64,000 nt of DNA from Alphaproteobacteria bacterium (lineage in GTDB: Bacteria; Pseudomonadota; Alphaproteobacteria; Micavibrionales; Micavibrionaceae): assembly GCA_020443295.1 (NCBI GenBank), contig JAGRIJ010000049.1, positions 1-64,000 of the forward strand, in the 5' to 3' direction. Of this stretch, positions 52,651 to 61,891 are shown one piece after another (position 1 is the first letter of the stretch; the number at the start of each line of letters is the position of its first letter). Position numbers and translations under genes: made by a program. The notes beneath the pieces were generated by a model. That model was given only the letters and a program-made list of their open reading frames with translations. It searched no databases and was not told the origin of the DNA.

Positions 52651-53124
52651 CTACTTCTTCAGAAGGTTTTCGAGAACTGTCGTACGCGAAGTCAAAGCAT
52701 CCGCCGCCTGCCCGGTCAAGCCGCTGTTTGTAGTGACCCCGTCAACAACCATGGCTGCGCCCGCGGTAGCGCCGTCCCTGACGGCCTGATCCCCAGCCCG
52801 GCCAAAATTGGTAATCAAACTACCCAGACGGTCCAGCCAGTCCGGCCCCTTAAGATCCATCAACTGTTTCGTGGTCAGATCAGCCGTTCTGTAATTGGCA
52901 TCCTGAGAGCACTGTTCCGTAATCAAGGAACGGCGAATCATGCTGGTGGTAATATCTTCAGCAGGAAATCCCTGCGCTTCCATCTGTTCGCGCATCAGCT
53001 TTTCCTGAGCCTTGCCGACTTCCGAATCCAAAAACCGGTCAAGCGTTTCAGTATCCATAAAGTTTCCACGCGTACTTTCGCGGACATCGACAAACTGAAG
53101 GCGTTCCACATCAACGGTTGTCAT
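52651..53124 (-). CDS. Hypothetical protein, paralogue A of a small family
   Basis: This 157-residue protein begins MTTVDVERLQFVDVRESTRGNF. The first about 70 residues match those of the next gene (FVDV...TRG.F...T...FL.S..G.AQ). The C-terminal part is rich in Gly, Ala and Thr. There is no signal peptide or membrane segment. GAGGTGATG precedes the ATG. I do not recognise a family. It may be secreted by a non-classical route or be a structural subunit. Confidence 0.65.
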   Translation of the reverse strand: MTTVDVERLQFVDVRESTRGNFMDTETLDRFLDSEVGKAQEKLMREQMEAQGFPAEDITTSMIRRSLITEQCSQDANYRTADLTTKQLMDLKGPDWLDRLGSLITNFGRAGDQAVRDGATAGAAMVVDGVTTNSGLTGQAADALTSRTTVLENLLKK

Positions 53125-53176
53125 AACATCACCTCATAACGTAAACAGCTTAAACCTTTAGGCCTGATAACACAGA

Positions 53177-53581
53177 TCAGGCCAGCCCCATGGTACGATT
53201 TACAACCGGAGCAGTATCAATCCGGACGTCAGGAGCGCGGGCACCCGGCCCGTATTGCTCAATCAGCTGGCTTTCGGTCATTTTGCCTTCCGGATTATCG
53301 GCATTATCCGCCAGAATATCAGGTTTCCGGCTTCCAAAAGTCTGCGAAGCCTGCTCCGCAAGCAACGCCCTTTGAACCGTCGTATCGTTGGGAGTTACAC
53401 CCTGTCCGCGGATTTCCTCGTCAAGCAAACTGGCTTGGGCCTGCCCTAACGGGGATTTGAGGAAATCAGTAAGCGTGTTCCCGGCCAGAAAATCGCCGCG
53501 CGTACCGATAGAAACATCGACAAAGCTCAGGCTCTCGACATTAACGCTGGAACTGCGGGTCATGCTGCTGCTGTAAGTCAT
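53177..53581 (-). CDS. Hypothetical protein, paralogue B of a small family
   Basis: The 134-residue protein shares with its neighbour a block of about 65 residues, including SFVDVSIGTRGDF and QRALLAEQASQ. Its C-terminal half differs and contains Pro and Gly. GAGGGTG precedes the ATG. The intergenic gap of 52 bases suggests one transcript. Their conserved N-termini imply a shared interaction or export signal, but none is known. Confidence 0.65.
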   Translation of the reverse strand: MTYSSSMTRSSSVNVESLSFVDVSIGTRGDFLAGNTLTDFLKSPLGQAQASLLDEEIRGQGVTPNDTTVQRALLAEQASQTFGSRKPDILADNADNPEGKMTESQLIEQYGPGARAPDVRIDTAPVVNRTMGLA

Positions 53582-53674
53582 GGATTATCACCCTCTTTTT
53601 TCTTTTTAAGACAGTACCAATATAACCAATTTTCCCGTAATTTAGCAACAAATTGGTTTTTCTAACCCCGCATC

Positions 53675-53703
53675 TTGACAAAAACACCCGAAAAGCACAA
53701 TAA
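53675..53703 (+). promoter_or_regulatory. Promoter of the CAT-anticodon tRNA gene
   Basis: A perfect TTGACA at 53675-53680 is followed after 17 bases by CAATAA at 53698-53703. The tRNA starts 25 bases later. The -35 element is excellent and the -10 element poor. Confidence 0.5.
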
Positions 53704-53727
53704 CAACAGCTCAAACTCCCATATTGG

Positions 53728-53802
53728 GGCTCTGTAGCTCAGCGGTAGAGCAGGGGAATCATAATCCCTTGGTCGGGTGTTCAAATCACCCCAGAGCCAC
53801 CA
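53728..53802 (+). tRNA. tRNA-Met (CAT), probably elongator; tRNA-Ile2 not excluded
   Basis: A full cloverleaf can be drawn. The acceptor stem GGCTCTG/CAGAGCC is perfect, the D stem is GCTC/GAGC, the anticodon stem GGGGA/TCCCT encloses a loop with anticodon CAT, and the T stem GGGTG/CACCC encloses TTCAAAT. CCA is encoded at the 3' end. The anticodon stem GGGGA-loop-TCCCT resembles alphaproteobacterial elongator Met. The acceptor does not have the C1-A72 mismatch of initiator tRNA. A lysidine-modified Ile2 tRNA also has CAT, so the identity is not certain. Confidence 0.9.
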
Positions 53803-53913
53803 TTTTATTTAAGTACCTGCGCAGTTTTTTGCCTTATCATGCCGTAATACCCGCCAGAAGGCCCGTACAGAGCGGCACATGCTAACAAGATAGATAAGTT
53901 GGTCTGGGTTACC

Positions 53914-55062
53914 ATGAAGAGTAAGAAAAAAGCACCGATAGAACACGAATTTGAATCTGTTGCCCTGCTCTTGCAGGGAGGCGGAGCCTTGGGAGCTTAT
54001 CAGGCGGGCGTCTACGAAGCTCTGTACGAAGGCGGGGTCGAGCCGGATTGGGTCGCCGGAATTTCCATTGGCGCCGTCAACGCAGCGATCATCGCCGGCA
54101 ACAAGCCGGAGAACCGAGTCAGGCAGCTAAAAGACTTCTGGGAAGGATTGACCCAGCATCCCGGCAGCTTTCTTGATTCCCTGTTTGAAAACATGGTTGA
54201 AAAGAGCGGGACGACGGCACACGGCCTCTGGAATCAGGCCTATGCGAATATGTATGTTTTGGGCGGCGTACCCGGCTTTTTCAAGCCGCACCTTATGCCC
54301 CCGTTTTTCTATCCCGAAGGCACGCTCGAAGCGACAAGCTTTTATGAAACCGGGGCTTTCAAAGAAACCCTCGAAAAACACATAGATTTTGACCTTCTGA
54401 ATTCAGGCAAGATCAGGTTTACCACCAGCGCGGTGAATATCCGCAGCGGGAACTACGTGAAATTTCAAACGCCTGAAACCAGAATCGGCCCGGAACATAT
54501 TATGGCAAGCGGCGCTTTGCCGCCCGGCCTGCCCGCCGTGGAAATTGAGGGAGAACAATATTGGGACGGAGGATTGATATCGAATACACCTCTGCAATGG
54601 GTTCTGGACGAACATGCACAGGATACGCTTATTTTTCAGGTTGATTTATGGAATGCCCGCAACCACTTTCCATTGAACATGACCGATGTCCTGGCCCGAC
54701 AGAAAGAGATTCAATATTCCAGCCGGACCCGGGCGATAACCGACCACTTCTGCACAGCCCAGAAACTGCGCCACAACTATGCAAAGCTTTACAGCAAACT
54801 GCCGGACGAATTGAAGGCGACAAAAGAGGCTAAAATCCTCATGGACGCGTCAGACACCAGCGTTCACAATATTGTGCACCTGATCTACCGTGCGAAGGAT
54901 TACGAGAATTACGCCAAGGACTATCAGTTCTCTTATGCCAATATGCTCATGCACTGGAAAGCGGGTTACAACGACACGAAGCGCAGCCTGCAACACAAAG
55001 AAATTTTCAAAAAACCGGACAATACCGAAGGCATCAAAATCTTCGATGTGACACAAACGTAA
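53914..55062 (+). CDS. Patatin-like phospholipase with C-terminal DUF3734
   Basis: This 382-residue predicted lipid acyl hydrolase has the oxyanion loop GGGALGAYQAG, the nucleophile elbow GISIGAVN and the catalytic DGG in YWDGGLISNTP. The C-terminal third (about 260-382) matches the DUF3734 type found after many patatins. There is no signal peptide. I chose the ATG at 53914, as the TTG frame at 53899 adds five residues. It is monocistronic. Confidence 0.9.
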   Translation: MKSKKKAPIEHEFESVALLLQGGGALGAYQAGVYEALYEGGVEPDWVAGISIGAVNAAIIAGNKPENRVRQLKDFWEGLTQHPGSFLDSLFENMVEKSGTTAHGLWNQAYANMYVLGGVPGFFKPHLMPPFFYPEGTLEATSFYETGAFKETLEKHIDFDLLNSGKIRFTTSAVNIRSGNYVKFQTPETRIGPEHIMASGALPPGLPAVEIEGEQYWDGGLISNTPLQWVLDEHAQDTLIFQVDLWNARNHFPLNMTDVLARQKEIQYSSRTRAITDHFCTAQKLRHNYAKLYSKLPDELKATKEAKILMDASDTSVHNIVHLIYRAKDYENYAKDYQFSYANMLMHWKAGYNDTKRSLQHKEIFKKPDNTEGIKIFDVTQT

Positions 55063-55221
55063 ACAAAGCAGACTATTTTAACGATATCCCGGCAGCTTAT
55101 CGGTCCCGGGCCCGACCATCAGACCTTCCCCGCAAAATCAGAAAAACAGGCTTTATTTTTTGACACGGTGCAGCATATATGCTTTTTTTCCGTAACGGAA
55201 CCACGGAACAAGAGTTTAGAT

Positions 55222-55593
55222 ATGACTGACACGATATCTGCCAGGGAGCAGCGCGCCATCGAGCATCTCACCCATTGCCTGACGGAACAGTTCAACATCC
55301 CCCAAAGCGATATTCAGGCCTCGATGGTCAGGAGCGTTTCAGGCATGGAAGGCGGTCAGGAAGTCAAACGGGACCATATCCAGTTAACCGTGGCCAACCC
55401 CGTAGTCAGTGAAAAAGGCGAAGCCCTCTCTTCCCTGCCCGTGCAGCATAAGCTTGCCGATGAACTGGCCCGGGTCTGGGGCAGTATCGGAAGCCGCCCG
55501 CTGGTCACAATCGACATTCCCTATCCGGAGCGCCCGGCGGAACCCGGAGACGAAGGAGAACAAGAACCCCCGCAAGAACTCGGAATGGCGTAA
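55222..55593 (+). CDS. Hypothetical protein (123 aa)
   Basis: The 123-residue protein starts MTDTISAREQRAIEHLTH and is acidic, with a C-terminal stretch rich in Pro, Glu and Gly. No signal peptide or membrane segment is evident. I chose the ATG at 55222 over 55168, whose extra residues look unlike coding sequence. It converges with the DUF2207 gene, leaving only six bases. No family is recognised. Confidence 0.55.
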   Translation: MTDTISAREQRAIEHLTHCLTEQFNIPQSDIQASMVRSVSGMEGGQEVKRDHIQLTVANPVVSEKGEALSSLPVQHKLADELARVWGSIGSRPLVTIDIPYPERPAEPGDEGEQEPPQELGMA

Positions 55594-55599
55594 CGGCAC

Positions 55600-57546
55600 T
55601 TACCAGCCGCCGCCTCCGCCGCCACCTCCGCCGCCACCTCCGCCGCCGCCTCCACTGCTGCCGCTGCTTGCCGACGTCGAAGCCGCGCTGATCGTACTGC
55701 CGATACTGCTGCTGAACGAGGCGAAGGAAAACCCGTCCGACGGAGAATATCCATCCGAATGGGAATACCACGAAGGACCTGAATAGGCGCTATGATAGAT
55801 AGCGCCGGATGTCGCAGCCACAGCCGTGGCCGAAAGCGCTGCAGCAACAGCGAATTTATCCCCCCACTTTGATTCAACGCCGAGCGCAACTGCATAGGGC
55901 AGATATTTCTCGTACAGTTCGCGCGACATCTGCGGTGGATCAAACGCTTTGAGAACCTTCTCCTCGACTGCCGACATGTAATATTTGAACCCTGCAATAT
56001 GGTCCATCACTTCCTGACCCTCAGGGGTCGGCGCTTTCAGGAAATTCTGCATGACGGCCAGAAGATGGCATGAGAGCAGAACAAGCAGAAGAACGAAAAA
56101 CGATAGATAGGGAAAGGCGACAAAAATACCAACTGGCGCAATCAGTGAAAGCAGGAACGAGACGATGATATGCACGGGCCTGAGCTCTTTGCGCGTGCGG
56201 TCATCGCGAAACAATCCGAAAATCCCTCCCACAATTCCGTAACAGATACTGGTGAAGAACAGAATCGCCAGAGCCGAAAGATAAAGGGTCGCGCTGGAAA
56301 CGGAGCTGAAAAACGCACCCAGATAGAAACTTGTCCCGGTGATTCCCGCGATAAAAATTAACAGCCCTAGAAACCACCAGCCCATATTGAGATTATAAAA
56401 ACGTTTTTTGCACAAACGCACCAAGGCTGCGGAATGCAGTGAAGACGGCTGGACGAGCGCCTCGTTCCCCGGCTTGATGACAAGGCAGGAATGGATGGAA
56501 TCGTAAACGATGCGTTCATCCTCGAAGATCGGTTCATGATGGCGCGGGTCGGGGACAGTCCGCACGAGGTTATATGTCTTTTTTCCGCTCTGCTCGATCG
56601 TCAGATACCCCTTCGAAGCCAGAGAAACGATTGCGGCGGTAAGGGTCTGGCGTGTGCCTGCAGAACCCATGGTGAGAATATCCGCAGCCATCGCCGGAGA
56701 AATACCCTCCGGCGGGGAATATTGCGGAATGATCGGCTTCCCCTTGGGATCGCGGCCGATCCGGTCCCACATCCGGTAATAATAAGCGAAAAGAACGACA
56801 AAAAGCCCCAGCATCAGAGGCAAACCGGAATGTTCGCGCAGGAGCAGCATAAAACCCGTCATGGACGGATCAACCTGAACGATACCCTTGGGAAAATTGA
56901 TCTTAACCGTTACTCCTTCATGTTCCTCCAGCCTTCGCGTCACCGCTATCGTCAGGATCCCATCCTGTTGTTGTTCGGCGCGGTATTCGCCATCAGTGGA
57001 CAAGGCATATCCTGTATAAACATTATAGTTCAAAGGCGTCGCGCCTCCGGGCAAATACACTTGGACCTTGGCATCCTCAATCGGGAACACCCATCCCGTA
57101 CCGATGGCGTTCCAGTAAAGCTGATCGAACCCGTCGAAAAAGAAAATCTGCCGTTTGACGCAATACGTGATTTCATAGGTATAGCGGCGACCTGTAGGAA
57201 GGTAATAGGACGCATCACCGATATAAATCCGAAGAAACGCGCCTTCATCGGTCGTCGTGTGATAAGGCTCGGTCCGGCCGTCGCGCCGGATCGAACGGAT
57301 TTCGTAATCCATCGGCAGAACGCCGCCCCCGAGCATCGTGCGGAATAGAGGCAGGTCGCGGTAGATTCCATGCCGGATCTGATCCCCTTCCGCGGTAACG
57401 GTAATCGTTTCCCGGATCTCAAGATCGCCCGAACTCAAAACCTTGATCTGGGTATAATAGCCGTGAATGACTTCGGCAGCGAAAACCGGCCCCGGAAACA
57501 GAACCAGCCAAACGAAAACAAACAGAAAAAAAGAACGCTGGACCAT
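55600..57546 (-). CDS. DUF2207-family membrane protein with poly-Gly C-terminus
   Basis: The 648-residue protein has a signal peptide, a long beta-rich extracytoplasmic region (residues about 25-235) and several membrane segments (about 235-260 and 385-470). It belongs to the DUF2207/YciQ type, whose function is unknown. The last residues are Ser/Gly-rich, with a run of glycine ending in Trp. Such tails occur in many members of this family. No strong ribosome-binding site precedes the ATG. Confidence 0.85.
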   Translation of the reverse strand: MVQRSFFLFVFVWLVLFPGPVFAAEVIHGYYTQIKVLSSGDLEIRETITVTAEGDQIRHGIYRDLPLFRTMLGGGVLPMDYEIRSIRRDGRTEPYHTTTDEGAFLRIYIGDASYYLPTGRRYTYEITYCVKRQIFFFDGFDQLYWNAIGTGWVFPIEDAKVQVYLPGGATPLNYNVYTGYALSTDGEYRAEQQQDGILTIAVTRRLEEHEGVTVKINFPKGIVQVDPSMTGFMLLLREHSGLPLMLGLFVVLFAYYYRMWDRIGRDPKGKPIIPQYSPPEGISPAMAADILTMGSAGTRQTLTAAIVSLASKGYLTIEQSGKKTYNLVRTVPDPRHHEPIFEDERIVYDSIHSCLVIKPGNEALVQPSSLHSAALVRLCKKRFYNLNMGWWFLGLLIFIAGITGTSFYLGAFFSSVSSATLYLSALAILFFTSICYGIVGGIFGLFRDDRTRKELRPVHIIVSFLLSLIAPVGIFVAFPYLSFFVLLLVLLSCHLLAVMQNFLKAPTPEGQEVMDHIAGFKYYMSAVEEKVLKAFDPPQMSRELYEKYLPYAVALGVESKWGDKFAVAAALSATAVAATSGAIYHSAYSGPSWYSHSDGYSPSDGFSFASFSSSIGSTISAASTSASSGSSGGGGGGGGGGGGGGGGW

Positions 57547-57647
57547 TTACAAAAAATCACAAGAAACTGTTTTCCACGATCAACACTACCATACTATCCT
57601 GAAAGGAGAGGAACGCGTTTTTTAGAATTTGAAAACAAAAAATAAGT

Positions 57648-58562
57648 ATGAGAAAGAACAAGCCTCTTTTACTTCTGCTCTTTGCCGCATTTTTGCCGGG
57701 CGCAATCCCGCCCGCGCACGCAACCATCCGCGACAGGATCAAGGAGCGCGTGCAGCAGAGAATGGAACAGCATCAGGAGGAAAGCGCAGGCGAACAAAAA
57801 GCCGAAACGCTGACGCTGGGCAGTCGCACAGTCGCCATCTGGCGGCCGGAAACGACGGGACGCGCGCCCCTCATCCTCTTCTCCCACGGCCTGAACGGCT
57901 GCGAAACGCAATCGACCTTTCTGACCGGAGCCCTGGCGCAGGCCGGGTATTTCGTGGCCGCGCCGCGCCATAAGGACGCCATCTGCAACGGCAACGGCTT
58001 AAGCAGGGCGGAAGAATCCTTCATACACACGGAAAACTGGTCGTCACAGACCCACCGCGACCGCAGGGACGATATGATCGCCGTGCTGAACGCGCTAAAA
58101 GAGGACCCGCAGCTCTCTCCCTTGATCGATTTCGACAATATCGGGCTGCTTGGCCACTCGCTCGGCGGCTACACCGTCCTTGGCCTGGCCGGGGGCTGGC
58201 CGGACTGGAAAATAGACAACGTCAGGGCGGTCGTCGCGCTCTCTCCCGTATGCCAGCCCTTCGTCACACACGACACCTTGAGCCGGATCGACAGGCCCGT
58301 GCAGTATCAGGGCGGCACCCGCGACCTCGGCATCACCCCCGGGATAAAAAAACAGAATGGCTGTTACGATCAGACCGCGGCCCCGGCCATGTTTGTGGAG
58401 TTTCAGGGAGTGGGACACTTCACCTTCTCCGACCTGCAGACAAAATCCCACGATTCGATGACCTTCTATGCACGGAACTTTTTTGACCGCTTTATGCGGG
58501 GAAAAAACGTTGAAAATCTTATAGATAAACGCCCGGATGTAACCGATCTGCGCAGCAAATAA
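57648..58562 (+). CDS. Secreted alpha/beta hydrolase (dienelactone-hydrolase/PAF-acetylhydrolase-like)
   Basis: The 304-residue protein has a signal peptide ending near AHA (residue 26) and a hydrolase fold. LILFSHGLNGCETQSTFL resembles the oxyanion strand, GLLGHSLGGYTVLG holds the Ser elbow, and GVGHFTFSDL holds the His. It resembles predicted dienelactone hydrolases. The substrate is unknown. It is followed by the CHAP lipoprotein gene on the same strand. Confidence 0.83.
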   Translation: MRKNKPLLLLLFAAFLPGAIPPAHATIRDRIKERVQQRMEQHQEESAGEQKAETLTLGSRTVAIWRPETTGRAPLILFSHGLNGCETQSTFLTGALAQAGYFVAAPRHKDAICNGNGLSRAEESFIHTENWSSQTHRDRRDDMIAVLNALKEDPQLSPLIDFDNIGLLGHSLGGYTVLGLAGGWPDWKIDNVRAVVALSPVCQPFVTHDTLSRIDRPVQYQGGTRDLGITPGIKKQNGCYDQTAAPAMFVEFQGVGHFTFSDLQTKSHDSMTFYARNFFDRFMRGKNVENLIDKRPDVTDLRSK

Positions 58563-58627
58563 ACCGTCCTGCAGGGTTGACGGCCCCGATATTTTTTCCT
58601 AAGAGACAAAACGTTAGATTTAGGGAT

Positions 58628-59146
58628 ATGGGTACGGACGCTGTAATGAATGTCGTGCGTTTCTGGCAACACACTGTTGTCGTTTGCTGTTTTTTGCTTG
58701 TTCTCGTGGGCTGTTCGACCGCATCCGAAAGCGCGGGACCGTACGCCACCTACTACAAGGTTTCAGCCCCCATTCAATGCGTCCCCTACGCACGCGACGT
58801 TTCCGGCATAGACCTGCGCGGCAATGCCTATACGTGGTGGGATCAGGCCGCCCAGAATAATTACCCCCGCGGAAACAAGCCGGCGCCCGGCGCCGTTCTG
58901 GTTCTCCGCAACACGGGCAAGCTGCGCTACGGCCATCTCGCGGTCGTCAACCGTATCGTAAGCGCGCGCGAGATCGACGTGACCCACAGCAACTGGGGCA
59001 GCGATAAAAACTCCCGCAGCCTTATCTACAGATCCATGCGTGTGCAGGACGTCTCGCCGAAAAACGACTGGTCGCTCCTGCGCTTCTGGAACGGCAAAAG
59101 CTTCGGCGCCCCCTACCCCGCCTATGGGTTTATTTATAAAACTTGA
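58628..59146 (+). CDS. CHAP-domain lipoprotein (amidase/peptidase)
   Basis: The 172-residue protein has a lipoprotein leader ending LVGC and then a CHAP domain: QCVPYARDVSG with the catalytic Cys, YGHLAVVNRI with the His, and VTHSNWG with the acidic/Asn position. CHAP enzymes cleave peptidoglycan or glutathionylspermidine-type amides. I chose ATG 58628 because AGGG precedes it; 58577 and 58646 are alternatives. It probably remodels the cell wall. Confidence 0.83.
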   Translation: MGTDAVMNVVRFWQHTVVVCCFLLVLVGCSTASESAGPYATYYKVSAPIQCVPYARDVSGIDLRGNAYTWWDQAAQNNYPRGNKPAPGAVLVLRNTGKLRYGHLAVVNRIVSAREIDVTHSNWGSDKNSRSLIYRSMRVQDVSPKNDWSLLRFWNGKSFGAPYPAYGFIYKT

Positions 59147-59207
59147 GGGTGCATCCCCCTCCTGAATTTGTTACCATCGCGGCACAAAAAACCGCGGAGA
59201 AGCCTGC

Positions 59208-60164
59208 GTGACATCATCCAAAACCTGCTGGATCCTGACCGAAGGTCATGTGGGCATGGAAAGCCAGTGTATCGGCCTGGCCGAAAATCTGGGCCTGACC
59301 CCGCAAATCAAACGCACGGCACCGAAAGCCCCGTGGATCTGGCTCCCCGTGCAGGTCTGGCCAGACCCCTTGAGCATGGCTGCGCCGGAAACTCCCCTCA
59401 CCGAACCCTGGCCGGATGTACTGATCTCCTGTGGCCGCCGCAGCGTGGCCGCAGCCGTGCAAATCAAAAAACTCAGCGGCGGAAAAACATTCGCCGTCCA
59501 CCTGCAGGTTCCCCGGATACCCCCGGAAAGCTTCGATGCGGTCATCGTGCCCGAACACGACCGCCTGAGCGGACCCCATGTGCTCACCATGCGGGGCGCC
59601 CTGCACCGCCTGACCGGACAAAAACTTGAAGAGGCAAAAAAATCCTTCGCTCCCCGTTTCGAACCTCAGGGATCGCCGCGCATCGGGGTGCTGGTGGGCG
59701 GATCCAACAAACGGCAGGACTTCACCTCGGCCCTGATGCGTGACTTCGCGGAAAAGCTCAGACAGGCGCAGCAAAGCCTGCCCGGTTCCAGCATTCTCCT
59801 GACTCCTTCCCGCCGGACCGGCAAGGAAAACGAGAGCATTTTGCGCGAAGTTCTCTCCGGAACGCATAATTTCCTCTGGGACGGTACGGGCGAAAACCCG
59901 TATTTCGGCATCATGGCCTGGGCCGATTTTCTGGTCGTAACCAGCGACTCTGTGAATATGATCTCCGAAGCCTGTTACACAGGCAAACCCGTTTACATCT
60001 ATAACATTCCCGGCGGCAGCCAGCGTCTGAGACAATTTTCCGAAAAACTGATCGCAGACGGCTACGCCCGCGCTTTTAACGGCGATCTTGAGAATTTCGG
60101 ACCGCCGCGCCTTGATGAAATGAGCGATCTCGTTGATAATTTGAAGAAAAAACTCCCCTTTTAA
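59208..60164 (+). CDS. ELM1-family protein (mitochondrial-fission-related)
   Basis: The 318-residue protein starts at a GTG with GGAG upstream and includes CWILTEGHVGMESQCIGLAE, characteristic of the ELM1/DUF1022 family. The C-terminal half has a GT-B-like region (VVTSDSVNMISEACYTGKPVY). In plants ELM1 recruits dynamins; in alphaproteobacteria its role is unknown, although the glycosyltransferase-like fold suggests action on a nucleotide sugar. It follows the CHAP gene. Confidence 0.88.
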   Translation: MTSSKTCWILTEGHVGMESQCIGLAENLGLTPQIKRTAPKAPWIWLPVQVWPDPLSMAAPETPLTEPWPDVLISCGRRSVAAAVQIKKLSGGKTFAVHLQVPRIPPESFDAVIVPEHDRLSGPHVLTMRGALHRLTGQKLEEAKKSFAPRFEPQGSPRIGVLVGGSNKRQDFTSALMRDFAEKLRQAQQSLPGSSILLTPSRRTGKENESILREVLSGTHNFLWDGTGENPYFGIMAWADFLVVTSDSVNMISEACYTGKPVYIYNIPGGSQRLRQFSEKLIADGYARAFNGDLENFGPPRLDEMSDLVDNLKKKLPF

Positions 60165-60230
60165 GGCGATATAACGTCATATTTTATGCTATAGTCCCCT
60201 CTGTCACTCTATTCTTAAGAAGGCCGAACA

Positions 60231-60824
60231 ATGCTGCGATGCATGGAGAACGTAAAAATTTTGACCGTCCTGAGCCTTGTTTTTCTCTGCGGCTGCGTCA
60301 TTAAATCCAATAAGGAGATTATCCATAATGACGATGCGCTCCGGATGTTCGGCGGCGCGAAAAACCTGCTTTGGGTTGGACACGACGGAGAGAAAATTCT
60401 ACTGGAAAAATATGAGGACAATTACGACCGCACCTATATGGCGCGCTCTCTGGAGGACCCTTCCGACAGCCTTCTTGTAAGGTTCTACAAATGGAAGGAC
60501 TCAGATCTCGTCCCCGGCGAAGACGTTTATATCGTCGAGGGAATAACAAAAGAAAAAGGGAAAGACGTTTATTACTTCCAGCTTCTGACTTTCGATACGA
60601 CAAAAAGCGTATGGACAAACTGGAGTTACAATCCTCCTGACAATAACGAAAAGCTGGTCGAGAATCTGGACGGCCTAAAAGAAACATTTAAGACCATGAT
60701 GAAAGAGAAATCCTTTTTGCGCAAAGAACTGCTGGTCTTCCGCGCAGCCACGGAATTTACGGCGCTCGAAGGCTCAAACGGGCAGGATTCAAAATCATCA
60801 ACCTCCACTAAAGGCGGGCAGTAA
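60231..60824 (+). CDS. Lipoprotein of unknown function
   Basis: The 197-residue protein has a lipoprotein leader with LCGC near residue 22. The mature part is mixed charged and helical, with no motif I recognise. AAGAAGG precedes the ATG at 60231. It overlaps the end of the convergent lipid-kinase gene by 17 bases. Function is unknown. Confidence 0.65.
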   Translation: MLRCMENVKILTVLSLVFLCGCVIKSNKEIIHNDDALRMFGGAKNLLWVGHDGEKILLEKYEDNYDRTYMARSLEDPSDSLLVRFYKWKDSDLVPGEDVYIVEGITKEKGKDVYYFQLLTFDTTKSVWTNWSYNPPDNNEKLVENLDGLKETFKTMMKEKSFLRKELLVFRAATEFTALEGSNGQDSKSSTSTKGGQ

Positions 60825-61722
60825 GAACATGCAGGCTTCGTGCCCGCAACTCAATGACAGCCGGCCCCTGTGAGAAGAAATCCCCGTCGATCTGAATATC
60901 GTGAGGTGTGCGAAGCTCCAGTTTCCGGATAGAACGCGTTACAACGTCGAAACTTTCCTTGCGCGCACTTAACAAATACTGGATCACCGTAAAAAAACGC
61001 CTCCTGGGAAAGACGATCACTTCGAAAAGCCCGTCATCGAGGCGTGAACCGGGAGAGGCCTCAAAACCGCTGCCGTAACTGCAGGCATTCTGCACAAACG
61101 CATAATACCCGAAAAGAGACTCGCCCGTATCTGTGATCGCTTCAATGCGCGGAAAACTGTACCTCACCAACTCTCTTAAAGCGACAATAAGATAAGAGAA
61201 CGCGCCCCACTGGCCCTTCAGGCGGCGATCGACCAGCCGGACCACATGGGCGTCAAATCCAATTCCCGCCATCATGGTAAAATAGCGCCCGTCGATAAAT
61301 CCCAGATCGATGATTTTTCGCACATCTTGACCCACAACAGCGCACGCCGCTTGAATATCAGAGGGAATCCCAAGCTCCGCAGCAAACAGATTGGCTGTGC
61401 CTGCAGGAATAATCCCCAAGGCCGTCTCAGTGCCTGCCAGACCGTTCACGACTTCGTTAACGGTGCCGTCGCCCCCAACCGCCACCACCGCGTCAAACCC
61501 CTCTGCCGCGGCCTGCCTGGCCAGCACAGTCGCATGGCCGGGATATTGCGTCCCTTCAAACTCGGGCTGCACGCCCTGCCCACGGAGGCCCCGATCGATC
61601 CGTTCGCGTAACTCGCCGGCGGACAGATCCTCCTTTTGAGGCAACTTAAGCATCCGCCTGAGGAAAAAAGGAAGATGAACGCCCTGCCCCGCCCCCGGAT
61701 TCATAACGACAAGAACGCGCAA
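60808..61722 (-). CDS. Diacylglycerol/lipid kinase family protein (YegS-like)
   Basis: The 304-residue protein phosphorylates a lipid substrate of unknown identity. It has VVMNPGAGQG and the ATP-binding GGDGTVNEVVNGL, then GIIPAGTANLFA. I begin it at TTG 61722 because AAGGGGGAT lies eight bases upstream and the conserved sequence starts there; the frame extends to 61770. It is divergent from the TerB-like gene, with an inverted repeat (CCTTTGC/GCAAAGG at 61850-61870) between. Confidence 0.87.
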   Translation of the reverse strand: MRVLVVMNPGAGQGVHLPFFLRRMLKLPQKEDLSAGELRERIDRGLRGQGVQPEFEGTQYPGHATVLARQAAAEGFDAVVAVGGDGTVNEVVNGLAGTETALGIIPAGTANLFAAELGIPSDIQAACAVVGQDVRKIIDLGFIDGRYFTMMAGIGFDAHVVRLVDRRLKGQWGAFSYLIVALRELVRYSFPRIEAITDTGESLFGYYAFVQNACSYGSGFEASPGSRLDDGLFEVIVFPRRRFFTVIQYLLSARKESFDVVTRSIRKLELRTPHDIQIDGDFFSQGPAVIELRARSLHVLTARL

Positions 61723-61891
61723 AACATCCCCCTTAAAGAAAATGGACCAGCAAAGCGAGATAACATACACGAAAATGACCCGCTATCACACGGAAACAGA
61801 AGAAAAAAGTCTCTCCCACACGGCTCGCGCTGCTTGTAGAGCCCGGCGACCTTTGCTAAAAAGGCAAAGGTATGGATGACAGGAAAAGCCG

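Noticed and set aside
55409-55786. Proline-run frame on the plus strand
   Set aside because: It is the antisense of the Gly-rich end of the DUF2207 gene, and also overlaps the 123-aa gene.
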